DNA of 64,000 nt, from assembly GCA_963779765.1 (NCBI GenBank), contig CAVZZP010000001.1, forward strand, positions 434,001 to 498,000. Reading direction: 5' to 3'. Every line of letters begins with the position of its first letter. Within the stretch, counting starts at the first letter, position 1. This stretch comes from Silicimonas sp963779765 (GTDB lineage: Bacteria; Pseudomonadota; Alphaproteobacteria; Rhodobacterales; Rhodobacteraceae). The notes beneath the pieces were generated by a model. The model ran no database searches. It was not told the DNA's origin and saw only the letters and a program-made list of their open reading frames with translations. Shown piece after piece: positions 16,742 through 25,512 of this stretch. The position numbers were made by a program, and so were the translations under genes.

Positions 16742-17572
16742 CACGGTCTCCGCGGGTCCGCTGGATAGACGCCGAGGATTTTCATTTCGGTCGTGAAATA
16801 ATCGAGCTCTTCCAACGCGAGTTGAACCGGACGGTCGTCCGGATGACCCTCGATGTCGGCGTAGAACTGCGTCGCGTTGAACGATCCGTCGACCATGTAG
16901 CTTTCGAGCTTCGTCATGTTCACGCCATTCGTCGCGAACCCGCCCATGGCTTTGTAAAGCGCTGCCGGGATGTTTCGGACGTTGAAGACGAACGTCGTCA
17001 CCATCCTGTCGGCTCGTCGAGAATGGTCGGCCTCGCGCGACATGACGAGGAAGCGCGTCGTGTTGTGGTCCTGGTCCTCGATGTGGCGCGCGAGGATGTC
17101 CAGCCCGTGAATCTCGGCCGCCGAGATCCGAGGCCAGAGCCCCCTCGTCAAGAACGCCACTTTTCGCGAGGTCGGCCGCGGCCCCGGCGCTGTCGGCGGC
17201 GGCCTCGCTGCGGATACCGTGCGCCTTCAGGAAGGCCGCGCATTGCGGCAAGAGGACAAGGTGCGCGCGCACCGTCTTGACCTGATCGAGCGTCACGCCC
17301 CTGTTCGCCATGAGGCTGATGTGAACCCGCACGAAGGCTTCGTCGACGATGTGAAGGCCGCTTTCCGGCAGGAGGCGGTGGATGTCGGCCACACGCCCGT
17401 ATGTCGTGTTCTCGACCGGAAGCATAGCAAGCTCGGCTTCGCCCGAGGCGACAGCTCCGATGACATCCTCGAACGTGCGGCAGGGCAAAGGCTCCATCCC
17501 GGGACGCGTTTCCCGGCAGGCCTGGTGCGAATAGGCGCCGAGTTCCCCCTGAAATGCGATGCGTCCCGCCAT
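16741..17572 (-). pseudogene. pheA: Prephenate dehydratase, frameshifted
   Basis: PheA converts prephenate to phenylpyruvate in phenylalanine synthesis. The N-terminal frame holds the catalytic domain: MAGRIAFQGELGAYSHQAC, MLPVENTTYGRVADIHRLL and the start of the AADLAKSG region. At about 17121 homology passes to another frame that gives AAEIHGLDILARHIEDQ, NTTRFLVM and the C-terminal ACT regulatory domain (NIPAALYKAMGGFATNGVNM, then KLESYMVDG). The span of 832 bases is 3n+1, and dropping one C of the pair at 17121-17122 (plus strand) rejoins the frames. No active-site residue is lost, so sequencing error is a strong alternative to real inactivation. Confidence 0.85.
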
Positions 17573-17632
17573 GTATCCCCGCGTCTGAAAACCGTGACCG
17601 GCAGATGGTCGATTGGTCGCGGCTCTTATCCC

Positions 17633-17660
17633 TTGTGCCTTGGCAAGGGAAGCGGATAAA
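17633..17660 (+). promoter_or_regulatory. Candidate promoter of the cytochrome c gene
   Basis: TTGTGC (17633-17638), a 16-base spacer and GATAAA (17655-17660) lie 33 bases before the start of the cytochrome gene in the divergent spacer with pheA. The match is moderate. Confidence 0.25.
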
Positions 17661-17692
17661 AGCCCGCGACACCTGATCATACGGGACGCGAC

Positions 17693-18214
17693 ATGTTCGA
17701 CACCATGACCATGACGAAGATCGTCGGCGGCTTCTGCGGCGCCTTCCTGATCTTCCTTCTGGGCGGTTTTTTCGCCGAGTTCATCTATCACGAGGCCGAA
17801 AGCCACGACGGCGAAGCGCATCAGGCCTATACGATCGCAGTCGAGGACGGCGGGGCGGAGGGCGGCGAAGCTGAGGCCGAAGTTCCCTTCGAGGAAGTTT
17901 TTGCGTCCGCCGATCCGGCCGCGGGCGAGCGCCTGTTCCGCCAGTGCCAGGCCTGCCACGCGGTCGAGCCGGGCAAGAACGGCACCGGACCGACGCTGTA
18001 TGGCGTGGTCGGTCGTCCGGTCGATGCGGTTGAAGGTTACAACTATTCCGGTGCGCTGGAGGAGGTTGCGGACGTCTGGACGCCGGAGAATCTGAACGGG
18101 TTCATCGCGAACCCCAAGGGTTATGCTCCGGGCACCAAGATGACTTACAAAGGCCTGCCGGGGGTCGAGGATCGCGCGAACCTGATCGCCTGGCTCGACA
18201 CCGTCGACAACTGA
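17693..18214 (+). CDS. cycM: Membrane-anchored class I cytochrome c (cytochrome cy type)
   Basis: A 173-residue electron carrier tethered to the periplasmic face of the inner membrane. MFDTMTMTKIVGG and the following hydrophobic stretch (residues about 8-31) act as an uncleaved anchor; an acidic, Ala/Gly-rich linker (residues 33-66) leads to a cytochrome c domain with heme motif C85QAC88H89 and a Met ligand at 150 in GTKMTYKG. In Rhodobacter, cytochrome cy carries electrons from bc1 to the cbb3 oxidase or photosynthetic reaction centre. A strong hairpin terminator follows. Confidence 0.9.
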   Translation: MFDTMTMTKIVGGFCGAFLIFLLGGFFAEFIYHEAESHDGEAHQAYTIAVEDGGAEGGEAEAEVPFEEVFASADPAAGERLFRQCQACHAVEPGKNGTGPTLYGVVGRPVDAVEGYNYSGALEEVADVWTPENLNGFIANPKGYAPGTKMTYKGLPGVEDRANLIAWLDTVDN

Positions 18215-18238
18215 CCTGGACGACAGGAGTCCTCAGGG

Positions 18239-18264
18239 GACCGGGCCCAAGCGCCCGGTCTTTT
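18239..18264 (+). terminator. Intrinsic terminator after the cytochrome c gene
   Basis: A perfect 8-bp stem, GACCGGGC at 18239-18246 and GCCCGGTC at 18253-18260 with a six-base loop, is followed at once by TTTT. Confidence 0.85.
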
Positions 18265-18320
18265 CGTTCCTGACGGCAGTTTGGTCGCGGTGGCCTCACC
18301 AAATGTTCAGAAGTTCCCGC

Positions 18321-18349
18321 TTGAGCAGTCGACACTGCGCTCTTTAAGT
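18321..18349 (+). promoter_or_regulatory. Candidate promoter for yejABEF
   Basis: TTGAGC (18321-18326), a 17-base spacer and TTAAGT (18344-18349) precede the yejA start codon by about 50 bases, after the terminator of the previous gene. Found by eye. Confidence 0.3.
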
Positions 18350-18401
18350 TCAAGTGTAAGAGGCGCCAGGAACGCGCCGTCCAGAACGGAGAAGAGCAGC
18401 G

Positions 18402-20267
18402 ATGACCAAGGTCCCCTTTCCGGCCGTTCTAATCGGGTTTGCCGCGGTGTGGATGACCTCTGCCGATCCTTCGCTGGCGCAAGGCGATGAGACGATCATA
18501 ACTTCGCACGGCTACAACGAGTACGACGAGCTGAAGTATGGCCCCGACGCTCAGAACCTCGACTACGTCAATCCCGACGCGCCCGAGGGCGGAGAGATCT
18601 CGATCTCGGCCATCGGCACCTTCGACAGCATGAACCCCTATGCGACCGGTATCGGAAACTGGGGGGCCCTCTCGACCATCGGGTTCGAGGACATCATGCA
18701 GACGACCGACGACGAGATCGGATCGTACTACTGCGTCCTGTGCGAGACGATCGAATACCCTGAGAGCAGGGACTGGGTCATCTTCAACCTGCGTGACGAC
18801 GTGACTTTCTCGGACGGCACCCCAATGACCGCCGAGGATATCAAGTTCACGCTCGACCTGCTGCTGGAGCAGGGCACGCCATCCTATCGCGCGGGCGTCG
18901 GCGAGATGATCGAAACCGTCGAGGTGCTCGACCCTCACCGCATCAAGTTCACCTTTGCCGCCGACTATCCCCGCAAGGGCCTCATCACGCAGTTCGGTTC
19001 GCTCTCGCCCTTTTCGAAGAAGTGGTACGAAGAAACCGGCGCGCGGCTGGACGAGAGCCGGCTCGAGATCAGCCCTGGCACCGGCGAATACGTGCTCGAC
19101 AGCCTCGACGCTGGCCGCCAGATCATCTACAGGCGCAATCCCGATTACTGGGGCCGCGACCACTGGTTCATGAAGGGCCGGGGCAACTACAACTCGATCC
19201 GCGTCGAGTATTTCGGCGACACGTCCGCCGCCTTCGAGGCGTTCAAGGCGGGCGTCTATACCTTCCGTGCCGAGAACAGCTCGCTCAATTGGGCGACGCT
19301 CTACGACTTCCCCGCGATTGAAAAAGGTTGGGTCAAGAAGGAAGAGCTGCCCGACGGCAACCTCCCCAACGCCAGCGGCTTCGTCTTCAACATGCGCGGC
19401 GACAAGTTCGCCGACCGCAACGTGCGGCTGGCGCTTGGCCGGATGTTCAACTTCACCTGGACGAACGACGCTCTGCAGTATGGCCTCTTTCAGCAGCGCG
19501 AAAGCTTTTGGGAGAACGAGCGTCTGAAGGCCACCGGCCTGCCCGAAGGGGACGAACTTGCCATCCTCGAGGAATTCCGCGACCAGCTTCCCCCCGAGAT
19601 CTTCACCGAACCGGCCGTCCTCCCGCACGAAAGCGGCGAACGTCCGCTGGACCGCCGCAATCTGCGTGCGGCCCTGGGGCTGATGGCCGAAGCGGGCTAC
19701 ACGCCCGGCGCCGACGGCCTTCTGCGCGATGCCGAGGGAAAGACGCTGGACGTCGAGCTTCTTGAGGATACGCAGAGCTTCGACCGCATCCTGCTGCCCT
19801 ATGTCGAGAACCTGAAGACGCTTGGCGTCAACATCACCTACAACCGCGTCGATCCCGCACAATACCAGACGCGCCGGCAGGCCAACGACTTCGACATGCG
19901 CTTCGACGGCTATTCGGTCGGGCTGGTCGAGGGGTCGGGGCTGGAGCAGAAGTTCGGCTGCGAGGACAAGGACGACATCTTCAACGCGGCCGGGTACTGC
20001 AACCCTGTCGTCGATACCCTTGCCAAGCGCCTTCTGGAGGTCGAGACCTACGACGAAATGTCTGCGCTGGTGCGCGCGATCGACCGCATCATGCGCTACG
20101 ACTATTTCGTGGTTCCAACGTGGATGCTTCAGGAAAACTGGGTCGCGTACTACGACATGTATGAATATCCCGAAAACCTGCCGGAATTCGGCCTCGGCTA
20201 CCTTGATTACTGGTGGATCGACGAGGAGAAGGCCGCGGCCCTGCGCTCCGCCGGCGCGCTGAGGTAA
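18402..20267 (+). CDS. yejA: Peptide/microcin C-type ABC transporter substrate-binding protein
   Basis: A 621-residue periplasmic binding protein of the SBP family 5 (DppA/OppA class). A Sec signal (MTKVPFPAVLIGFAAVW, cleavage probably after SLA-Q) is followed by ITSHGYNEYDELKYGPD, which is typical of YejA-type proteins, and the class signature NLRDDVTFSDGTPMTAEDIKFTLDLL. Together with the next three genes it forms a full importer for oligopeptides; in E. coli YejABEF imports microcin C. The spacing to yejB is 10 bases. Confidence 0.9.
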   Translation: MTKVPFPAVLIGFAAVWMTSADPSLAQGDETIITSHGYNEYDELKYGPDAQNLDYVNPDAPEGGEISISAIGTFDSMNPYATGIGNWGALSTIGFEDIMQTTDDEIGSYYCVLCETIEYPESRDWVIFNLRDDVTFSDGTPMTAEDIKFTLDLLLEQGTPSYRAGVGEMIETVEVLDPHRIKFTFAADYPRKGLITQFGSLSPFSKKWYEETGARLDESRLEISPGTGEYVLDSLDAGRQIIYRRNPDYWGRDHWFMKGRGNYNSIRVEYFGDTSAAFEAFKAGVYTFRAENSSLNWATLYDFPAIEKGWVKKEELPDGNLPNASGFVFNMRGDKFADRNVRLALGRMFNFTWTNDALQYGLFQQRESFWENERLKATGLPEGDELAILEEFRDQLPPEIFTEPAVLPHESGERPLDRRNLRAALGLMAEAGYTPGADGLLRDAEGKTLDVELLEDTQSFDRILLPYVENLKTLGVNITYNRVDPAQYQTRRQANDFDMRFDGYSVGLVEGSGLEQKFGCEDKDDIFNAAGYCNPVVDTLAKRLLEVETYDEMSALVRAIDRIMRYDYFVVPTWMLQENWVAYYDMYEYPENLPEFGLGYLDYWWIDEEKAAALRSAGALR

Positions 20268-20277
20268 CCGCACCGAC

Positions 20278-21366
20278 ATGGGCGCCTATATCCTCCGACG
20301 GCTGCTTCTGGTGATCCCGACGCTGTTCGGGATCATGCTCATCAACTTTGCCCTGACCCAATTCGTGCCTGGCGGGCCCATCGAGCAACTGCTTGCCCGC
20401 ATCGAAGGCTCGGGGGACGTTTTCGAAACGATCTCGGGCGGCAGCGGAGACGTGACCACGCAGGCGCTGGATTCAGTCAATTCCGGCTACATCGGCGCGC
20501 GTGGCCTGCCCAAGGAATTCATCGAGGATCTCGAGAGACAATTCGGCTTCGACAAGCCAGCCTGGCAGCGCTTCCTCCAGATGATCTGGGATTATTTGCA
20601 CTTCGACTTCGGCGAAAGCTACTTCCGGTCGATCAGCGTCGTGGACCTCGTTCTCGAGAAGTTACCGGTCTCGATCTCTCTCGGTCTCTGGTCGACGGTG
20701 CTGGCCTACCTGATCTCGATTCCGCTCGGCATCCGCAAAGCTGTCCGCGACGGGTCGACCTTCGACACCTGGACCTCGGCGGTTCTGGTCGCGGCCTATG
20801 CCATTCCGGGGTTCCTCTTCGCCATCCTCCTCCTCGTCCTCTTCGCGGGCGGGACCTATTTCCAGTGGTTCCCGCTGAGAGGCCTGACATCGGACAACTG
20901 GGACCAGCTTTCGCTGTTCGGAAAGGTCGTCGACTATTTCTGGCACCTTATCCTGCCGATGTCGGCGCTGATGATCTCGGCCTTTACCTTCTCGACGCTG
21001 CTGACGAAGAACAGCTTCCTCGACGAGATCAAGAAGCAGTACGTCATCACCGCCAAAGCCAAGGGTCTGTCGGAGGGACGCATCCTTTACGGCCACGTGT
21101 TCCGCAATGCGATGCTGATCGTCATTGCCGGCTTTCCAGCCGCTTTCATCGGCATCTTCTTCGGCGGCTCGCTGATCATCGAGACGATCTTCTCGCTCGA
21201 CGGCATCGGGCGCCTTGGCTTCGAAGCGGCGGTGGCCCGCGACTATCCCGTCATCTTCGGCACACTTTTCGCGTTCGGCCTGATGGGCCTCGTCGTCGGC
21301 ATTCTCTCGGACCTGATGTATGTGTTCGTGGACCCCCGGATCGACTTCGAAGCGCGGGAGGTCTGA
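20278..21366 (+). CDS. yejB: ABC transporter permease YejB
   Basis: The first permease of the peptide importer, 362 residues. It starts with GAYILRRLLLVIPTLFGIML, typical of DppB-type permeases, has about six membrane segments, and carries the EAA loop that contacts the ATPase (ITAKAKGLSEGRILYGHVFRNAM). A periplasmic insertion after the first helix, with GSGDVFETISGGSGDV, distinguishes YejB from the shorter DppB. GAGGTAA lies upstream. Confidence 0.9.
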   Translation: MGAYILRRLLLVIPTLFGIMLINFALTQFVPGGPIEQLLARIEGSGDVFETISGGSGDVTTQALDSVNSGYIGARGLPKEFIEDLERQFGFDKPAWQRFLQMIWDYLHFDFGESYFRSISVVDLVLEKLPVSISLGLWSTVLAYLISIPLGIRKAVRDGSTFDTWTSAVLVAAYAIPGFLFAILLLVLFAGGTYFQWFPLRGLTSDNWDQLSLFGKVVDYFWHLILPMSALMISAFTFSTLLTKNSFLDEIKKQYVITAKAKGLSEGRILYGHVFRNAMLIVIAGFPAAFIGIFFGGSLIIETIFSLDGIGRLGFEAAVARDYPVIFGTLFAFGLMGLVVGILSDLMYVFVDPRIDFEAREV

Positions 21367-21367
21367 G

Positions 21368-22555
21368 GTGGCTGTGAAGTACCTGACACCGGGCGCGCCG
21401 GGACCCGAGCATCCTGCGCCGATCGTCGTGCCCACTCGCAAGCGGATGTGGCTGTCGCCCCTGAACCAGCGCCGTTGGCGCAACTTCACCCGAAACCGCC
21501 GGGCGTTCTGGTCGCTTTGGATCTTCGCCGTTCTCTTTGGGCTGAGCCTCTTCGCCGAGTTCATTGCGAACGACAAGCCGCTGCTGGTGAAATACCAGGG
21601 AGAATACTACACGCCGATCTTCAACTTCTACCCCGAGACGGCCTTCGGAGGAGACCTGAGGATCGAGGCGGATTACGCGTTCGAGGACGTCAAGTGCCTG
21701 ATCGTCTCGGGCGGGCTCGAGGACTGCTACGACGATCCCGAAGCGATCCTCGAAGAGATCGAGACGAATGGCACGGCACTGGGTCAACCGGTCGACGAGG
21801 GCTGGATGCTGTGGCCGCCTATTCCCTACAGCTATGACACCATCGTCGACATCCGCGGTGCAGCCCCCTCGCCGCCCGATGAATTCAACCTCCTCGGCAC
21901 CGACAACACCAAGCGCGACGTGCTGGCGCGGGTGATCTATGGCTTCCGCCTGTCGATCCTCTTCACGCTGATCGTCACCTCGGCGGCCTCGGTCATCGGC
22001 ATCATCGCGGGCGCGACCCAAGGCTACTTCGGCGGCAAGCTGGACCTGATCTTCCAACGCATCCTCGAGATCTGGGGCTCCACACCGCAGCTCTACGTCA
22101 TCATCATCCTCTTCGCTATCCTCGGGCGAAGTTTCTGGCTTCTGGTCTTCATCATGGTGCTGTTCGGCTGGCCATCGCTTGTCGGCGTGGTCCGGGCCGA
22201 GTTCCTGCGCGCGCGCAACTTCGAATACGTCCGCGCCGCGAAAGCGCTTGGCGTGTCGGACAGGACGATCATGTTCCGCCACATGCTGCCGAACGCGATG
22301 GTCGCCACGCTGACCCTGATGCCCTTCATGATCACAGGCACCATCGCCACACTCGCCGGTCTCGACTTCCTGGGCTACGGCCTGCCGTCCTCGGCGCCCT
22401 CGCTGGGAGAGCTGACGCTTCAGGCCAAGCAGAACCTGCAGGCGCCCTGGCTGGCCTTTACCGCCTTCGCGGTCTTCACCGTCATGCTGTCGCTTCTCGT
22501 CTTCATCTTCGAAGGCGTGCGCGATGCCTTCGATCCCAGGAAGACCTTCCAGTGA
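21368..22555 (+). CDS. yejE: ABC transporter permease YejE
   Basis: The second permease of the importer, about 395 residues. It opens with a cytoplasmic leader and the OppC-like LSPLNQRRWRNFTRNRRAFWSLW segment, a large periplasmic insert (roughly residues 70-165), then the transport core with the EAA motif VRAAKALGVSDRTIMFRHMLPNAM. The GTG at 21368 is chosen because GGGAGG lies 7 bases before it and the upstream frame overlaps yejB. The stop overlaps the yejF start (GTGA). Confidence 0.9.
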   Translation: MAVKYLTPGAPGPEHPAPIVVPTRKRMWLSPLNQRRWRNFTRNRRAFWSLWIFAVLFGLSLFAEFIANDKPLLVKYQGEYYTPIFNFYPETAFGGDLRIEADYAFEDVKCLIVSGGLEDCYDDPEAILEEIETNGTALGQPVDEGWMLWPPIPYSYDTIVDIRGAAPSPPDEFNLLGTDNTKRDVLARVIYGFRLSILFTLIVTSAASVIGIIAGATQGYFGGKLDLIFQRILEIWGSTPQLYVIIILFAILGRSFWLLVFIMVLFGWPSLVGVVRAEFLRARNFEYVRAAKALGVSDRTIMFRHMLPNAMVATLTLMPFMITGTIATLAGLDFLGYGLPSSAPSLGELTLQAKQNLQAPWLAFTAFAVFTVMLSLLVFIFEGVRDAFDPRKTFQ

Positions 22556-24168
22556 GCGCCCCCGACCCGTCGAACGTGCTCGACGTGCAGGACCTTCGGG
22601 TGTCCTTCCGTCAGGATGGCCAGTTGATCGAGGCTGTGAAGGGCGTGAGCTTCACGGTCGGCAAGGGCGAGACGGTGGCGCTGGTCGGCGAGTCCGGGTC
22701 CGGCAAGTCGGTCACGGCGTTGTCCACGGTCAGCCTTCTGGGCGACAACGCCGAGATCTCGGGCGGCCCGATCTGGTTCAACGGCACCAACCTGTCGAAC
22801 GCGTCCGAGCCCGACCTGAGGCGCGTGCGGGGCAACGACATCAGCTTCATCTTCCAAGAGCCGATGACCTCGCTCAATCCGCTCCATACGCTGGAAAAGC
22901 AGCTCGCCGAGTCCCTCCTCCTGCACCAGGGCCTGTCGGGCCGCCCGGCGCGGACGCGGATCCTCGAGCTTTTGACGCGCGTGGGCATTCAGGACCCTGA
23001 AAGCCGGCTGACCGCCTATCCCCACCAGTTGTCGGGAGGTCAGCGCCAGCGGGTGATGATCGCCATGGCTCTGGCGAACGGGCCTGAACTCCTGATCGCG
23101 GACGAGCCGACCACCGCGCTAGACGTCACCATCCAGGCGCAGATCCTCGACCTTCTGGCTGAACTCAAGACGTCGGAAGGCATGTCGATGCTCTTCATCA
23201 CTCACGACCTGGGGATCGTGCGCAAGATCGCCGACCGCGTCGTGGTTATGAAGGACGGCCTCATCGTCGAGCAGGGCCTGACGCGGGACATCTTCTCGAA
23301 CCCGCAGCACCCCTACACGCAGCGGCTCCTCTCGGCCGAAAACACGGGATATCCCGATCCCGTGCCAGAGGGTGCCGAGGTGGTGGCCGAGACTCAGCAT
23401 TTGAGGATCTGGTTCCCGATCCATCGCGGTCTTCTGAAGCGCACGGTTGGATATGTGAAAGCCGTCAATGACGCCACGCTGTCCGTCCGCGAAGGCGAGA
23501 CGCTCGGGATCGTCGGGGAAAGCGGGTCGGGAAAGACGACGCTGGCGCTGGCGATCATGCGTCTGATCTCCTCCGACGGGCGCATTGCGTTTCTCGGCCA
23601 GGACATCCAGGGCCTGTCGGGGCGGTCCATGCGCCCCTTGCGCGCGGAGATGCAGATCGTCTTTCAGGATCCCTACGGTTCGCTCAGCCCGCGCATGACG
23701 GTCGAAGAGATCATCTCGGAGGGCCTGACCGTCCACGGCGTTGAAAAAGGCCGCGACCGGCGCGAGATGGTGGCCGAGATCATGGCCGAGGTCGGTCTCG
23801 ATCCCCTGACCATGCACCGCTATCCGCACGAGTTCTCGGGCGGACAACGCCAGCGCATCGCCATCGCACGCGCCATGATCCTGCGTCCCCGGCTGGTGGT
23901 TCTGGACGAGCCGACCAGCGCTCTCGACATGACGGTGCAGGTCCAGATCGTGCAACTTCTTCGCGAGCTTCAGCGAAAATACAGGCTGGCCTATCTGTTC
24001 ATCAGCCACGACCTGAAAGTCGTGCGGGCCCTTAGCCACAAGGTCATGGTGATGAAACGCGGCGACGTGGTCGAGGCTGGCGATGCCGGCGAGATCTTCG
24101 ACGCTCCCAAGACCGAATACACGCGGGAATTGATGGCTGCCGCCCTTGCCGGGTCGGTCAGGGGCTGA
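22552..24168 (+). CDS. yejF: ABC transporter ATP-binding protein YejF (duplicated ATPase)
   Basis: A 538-residue protein with two complete ATPase halves. The first has Walker A GESGSGKSVTA, signature LSGGQRQRVMIAMAL and Walker B LLIADEPTTALDV; the second has GESGSGKTTLA, FSGGQRQRIAIARAM and LVVLDEPTSALDM. This fused arrangement replaces the separate DppD and DppF subunits. It begins with GTG inside the yejE stop, indicating translational coupling. A hairpin separates it from the convergent VPLPA-CTERM gene. Confidence 0.93.
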   Translation: MSAPDPSNVLDVQDLRVSFRQDGQLIEAVKGVSFTVGKGETVALVGESGSGKSVTALSTVSLLGDNAEISGGPIWFNGTNLSNASEPDLRRVRGNDISFIFQEPMTSLNPLHTLEKQLAESLLLHQGLSGRPARTRILELLTRVGIQDPESRLTAYPHQLSGGQRQRVMIAMALANGPELLIADEPTTALDVTIQAQILDLLAELKTSEGMSMLFITHDLGIVRKIADRVVVMKDGLIVEQGLTRDIFSNPQHPYTQRLLSAENTGYPDPVPEGAEVVAETQHLRIWFPIHRGLLKRTVGYVKAVNDATLSVREGETLGIVGESGSGKTTLALAIMRLISSDGRIAFLGQDIQGLSGRSMRPLRAEMQIVFQDPYGSLSPRMTVEEIISEGLTVHGVEKGRDRREMVAEIMAEVGLDPLTMHRYPHEFSGGQRQRIAIARAMILRPRLVVLDEPTSALDMTVQVQIVQLLRELQRKYRLAYLFISHDLKVVRALSHKVMVMKRGDVVEAGDAGEIFDAPKTEYTRELMAAALAGSVRG

Positions 24169-24171
24169 CGG

Positions 24172-24207
24172 CGGGAAAACAGAAAAGGCGGCCGAAGCCG
24201 CCCTTTC
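24172..24207 (-). terminator. Terminator between yejF and the VPLPA-CTERM gene
   Basis: GGCGGC at 24187-24192 pairs with GCCGCC at 24197-24202 around a four-base loop. Read on the minus strand it is a GC stem with a stable TTCG tetraloop followed by TTTTCTGTTTT, a good terminator for the gene at 24227-24554; the plus strand has CTTTCC after the stem, so it may act weakly for yejF. Confidence 0.75.
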
Positions 24208-24226
24208 CAGATCTGTACGTCGCGAC

Positions 24227-24554
24227 TTACTTGCGGCGCTTCAGGACGGCGAGGCCGCCCAAACCACCGAGAAGCAGGAAGCCAGCGGCCGGAAGCGGGA
24301 CTTCGGGAGTTCTCGCCGCTGCCACCACCTTCGCCCGGACCCTGATCGCAACGGCCGAACCAGCATTCGCAGTCCGAACCGATGGCGATGACCTGGGCAC
24401 GACGCTCTTGGAGATGGTTCCAGATGATCGCGATCTTGGCGTGCACGGACGGCACTTTATGATCACGGAAGCTGAAACCGCCACCGTAGGGCGCCGCCAT
24501 GGACGTCCCGCCGACAACCGCGAAAACGGCTGCGAGCATAAGCGTTTTCTTCAT
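24227..24554 (-). pseudogene. Small VPLPA-CTERM exported protein, frameshifted
   Basis: The N-terminal frame encodes a signal peptide (MKKTLMLAAVFAVVGGTSMA), a mature part with SDCECWFGRC and a glycine-rich linker. The C-terminal frame ends in VPLPAAGFLLLGG-type hydrophobic segment and KRRK, the VPLPA-CTERM sorting signal handled by exosortase-type transpeptidases. The frames differ by one base (328 bases, 3n+1). Dropping one T of the pair at 24310-24311 (plus strand) gives a seamless GSGETPEVPLPAAG junction and a 108-residue protein. GGGGGA precedes the ATG. No exosortase gene is in this window. Mature function unknown. Confidence 0.7.
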
Positions 24555-24747
24555 ACACTAATCCCCCAAACAACAATCCGACGAACATCTCGCCGGTACA
24601 CGAGGCACGCTTTGTGCAAATCAGAAGATAGCAGAAAAGTGGCAGAAGCCAACGAGAAGCCGACAAAAGGAAGGCAATGTGGAGCCAGTCGAAACAATGT
24701 GGGGCGGGTTGTCTCTTTACACTTTGGCCACGAACAGATTCCACGGT

Positions 24748-25417
24748 TTACGCTCCGAGAATGTGTCTTCTTCGCAGCAGAACGAGCGCTCCCAGTCCCG
24801 CGATCGACAGTGAAAATGAAGCAGGAAGGGGCACCACATCAAGGTCGGCGTCGGAGAATCGAAGCCCTGTGATGCGAAAGGCGGAGTTCTCCCACCAGCA
24901 GGCGTGACCCTCTCCGATCGCGTATCCACAGGAACTCGTAGCGCGATGCGGCGATGGCGAATGTTCGCGCGACCGGGCCGCCGTCGACCGCGATCGAACT
25001 GACCCAGTCATAGCCGGCAAGATCGTCGGCCTTGTAGGTTCGCTGAAGCAAGGCTTCCTCGCCGATGTAGAGGTCGAAGCGGTCCCACCAGTCGGTCAGG
25101 GCGAACTCGATCCGCTCCAGACGGACAGGACGGTCGAAGCGGAAGACGATGACATCCTCGCCGTCGTAGGAGTCGATCTGGTCCGTCCCGTCGGCCTCGC
25201 CCGTGTCTCCTGCGCCAATGACTCCCAGACCTCGGGACCGGGACGTGCCGAGACTGTCTTGCCCCAGGACGACGCGGCCGTCGACGACGCGGCCCGCCTC
25301 GATTGTCAGGCCAGGAACGGTTGCGGCCTGGGAAAAGCCAGCGAACGACAGGGTAGCCGCCCAGGTTGGCGACACGGCGAAAAGACAAAGGAAGACAAAA
25401 GCTGAGAGACGAGCCAT
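24748..25417 (-). pseudogene. VPLPA-CTERM exported protein, frameshifted
   Basis: The first frame has a signal peptide (MARLSAFVFLCLFAVSPTWA) and a roughly 150-residue beta-rich domain with VIVFRFDRPVRLERIEFAL and WWDRFDLYIG, resembling the choice-of-anchor domains common in PEP/VPLPA-CTERM proteins. The second frame supplies FRITGLRFSDADLDVVPLPA, a hydrophobic helix and LLRRRH. The span is 670 bases (3n+1). Deleting one T in GAGTTCTC at about 24885-24888 (plus strand) gives a plausible GDSAFRITGL junction, but the exact break is less certain than in argF. Probably a surface or matrix protein. Confidence 0.6.
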
Positions 25418-25512
25418 GGCAATTCCGATCATGCGGGAGCCGGCCGTTCTGGCAGCGATTACGTTTCGGACCTTAGCACAGCGACAGCGATCTGTCGCCG
25501 GTTCTCTTGGCC

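Noticed and set aside
16238..17959. A single 573-residue minus-strand ORF covering pheA and a GNAT domain
   Set aside because: It joins the N-terminal part of frameshifted pheA to the downstream acetyltransferase through non-homologous sequence; two separate genes fit better.
18429..20279. 616-residue minus-strand ORF opposite yejA
   Set aside because: GC-rich antisense shadow of a clear binding protein.
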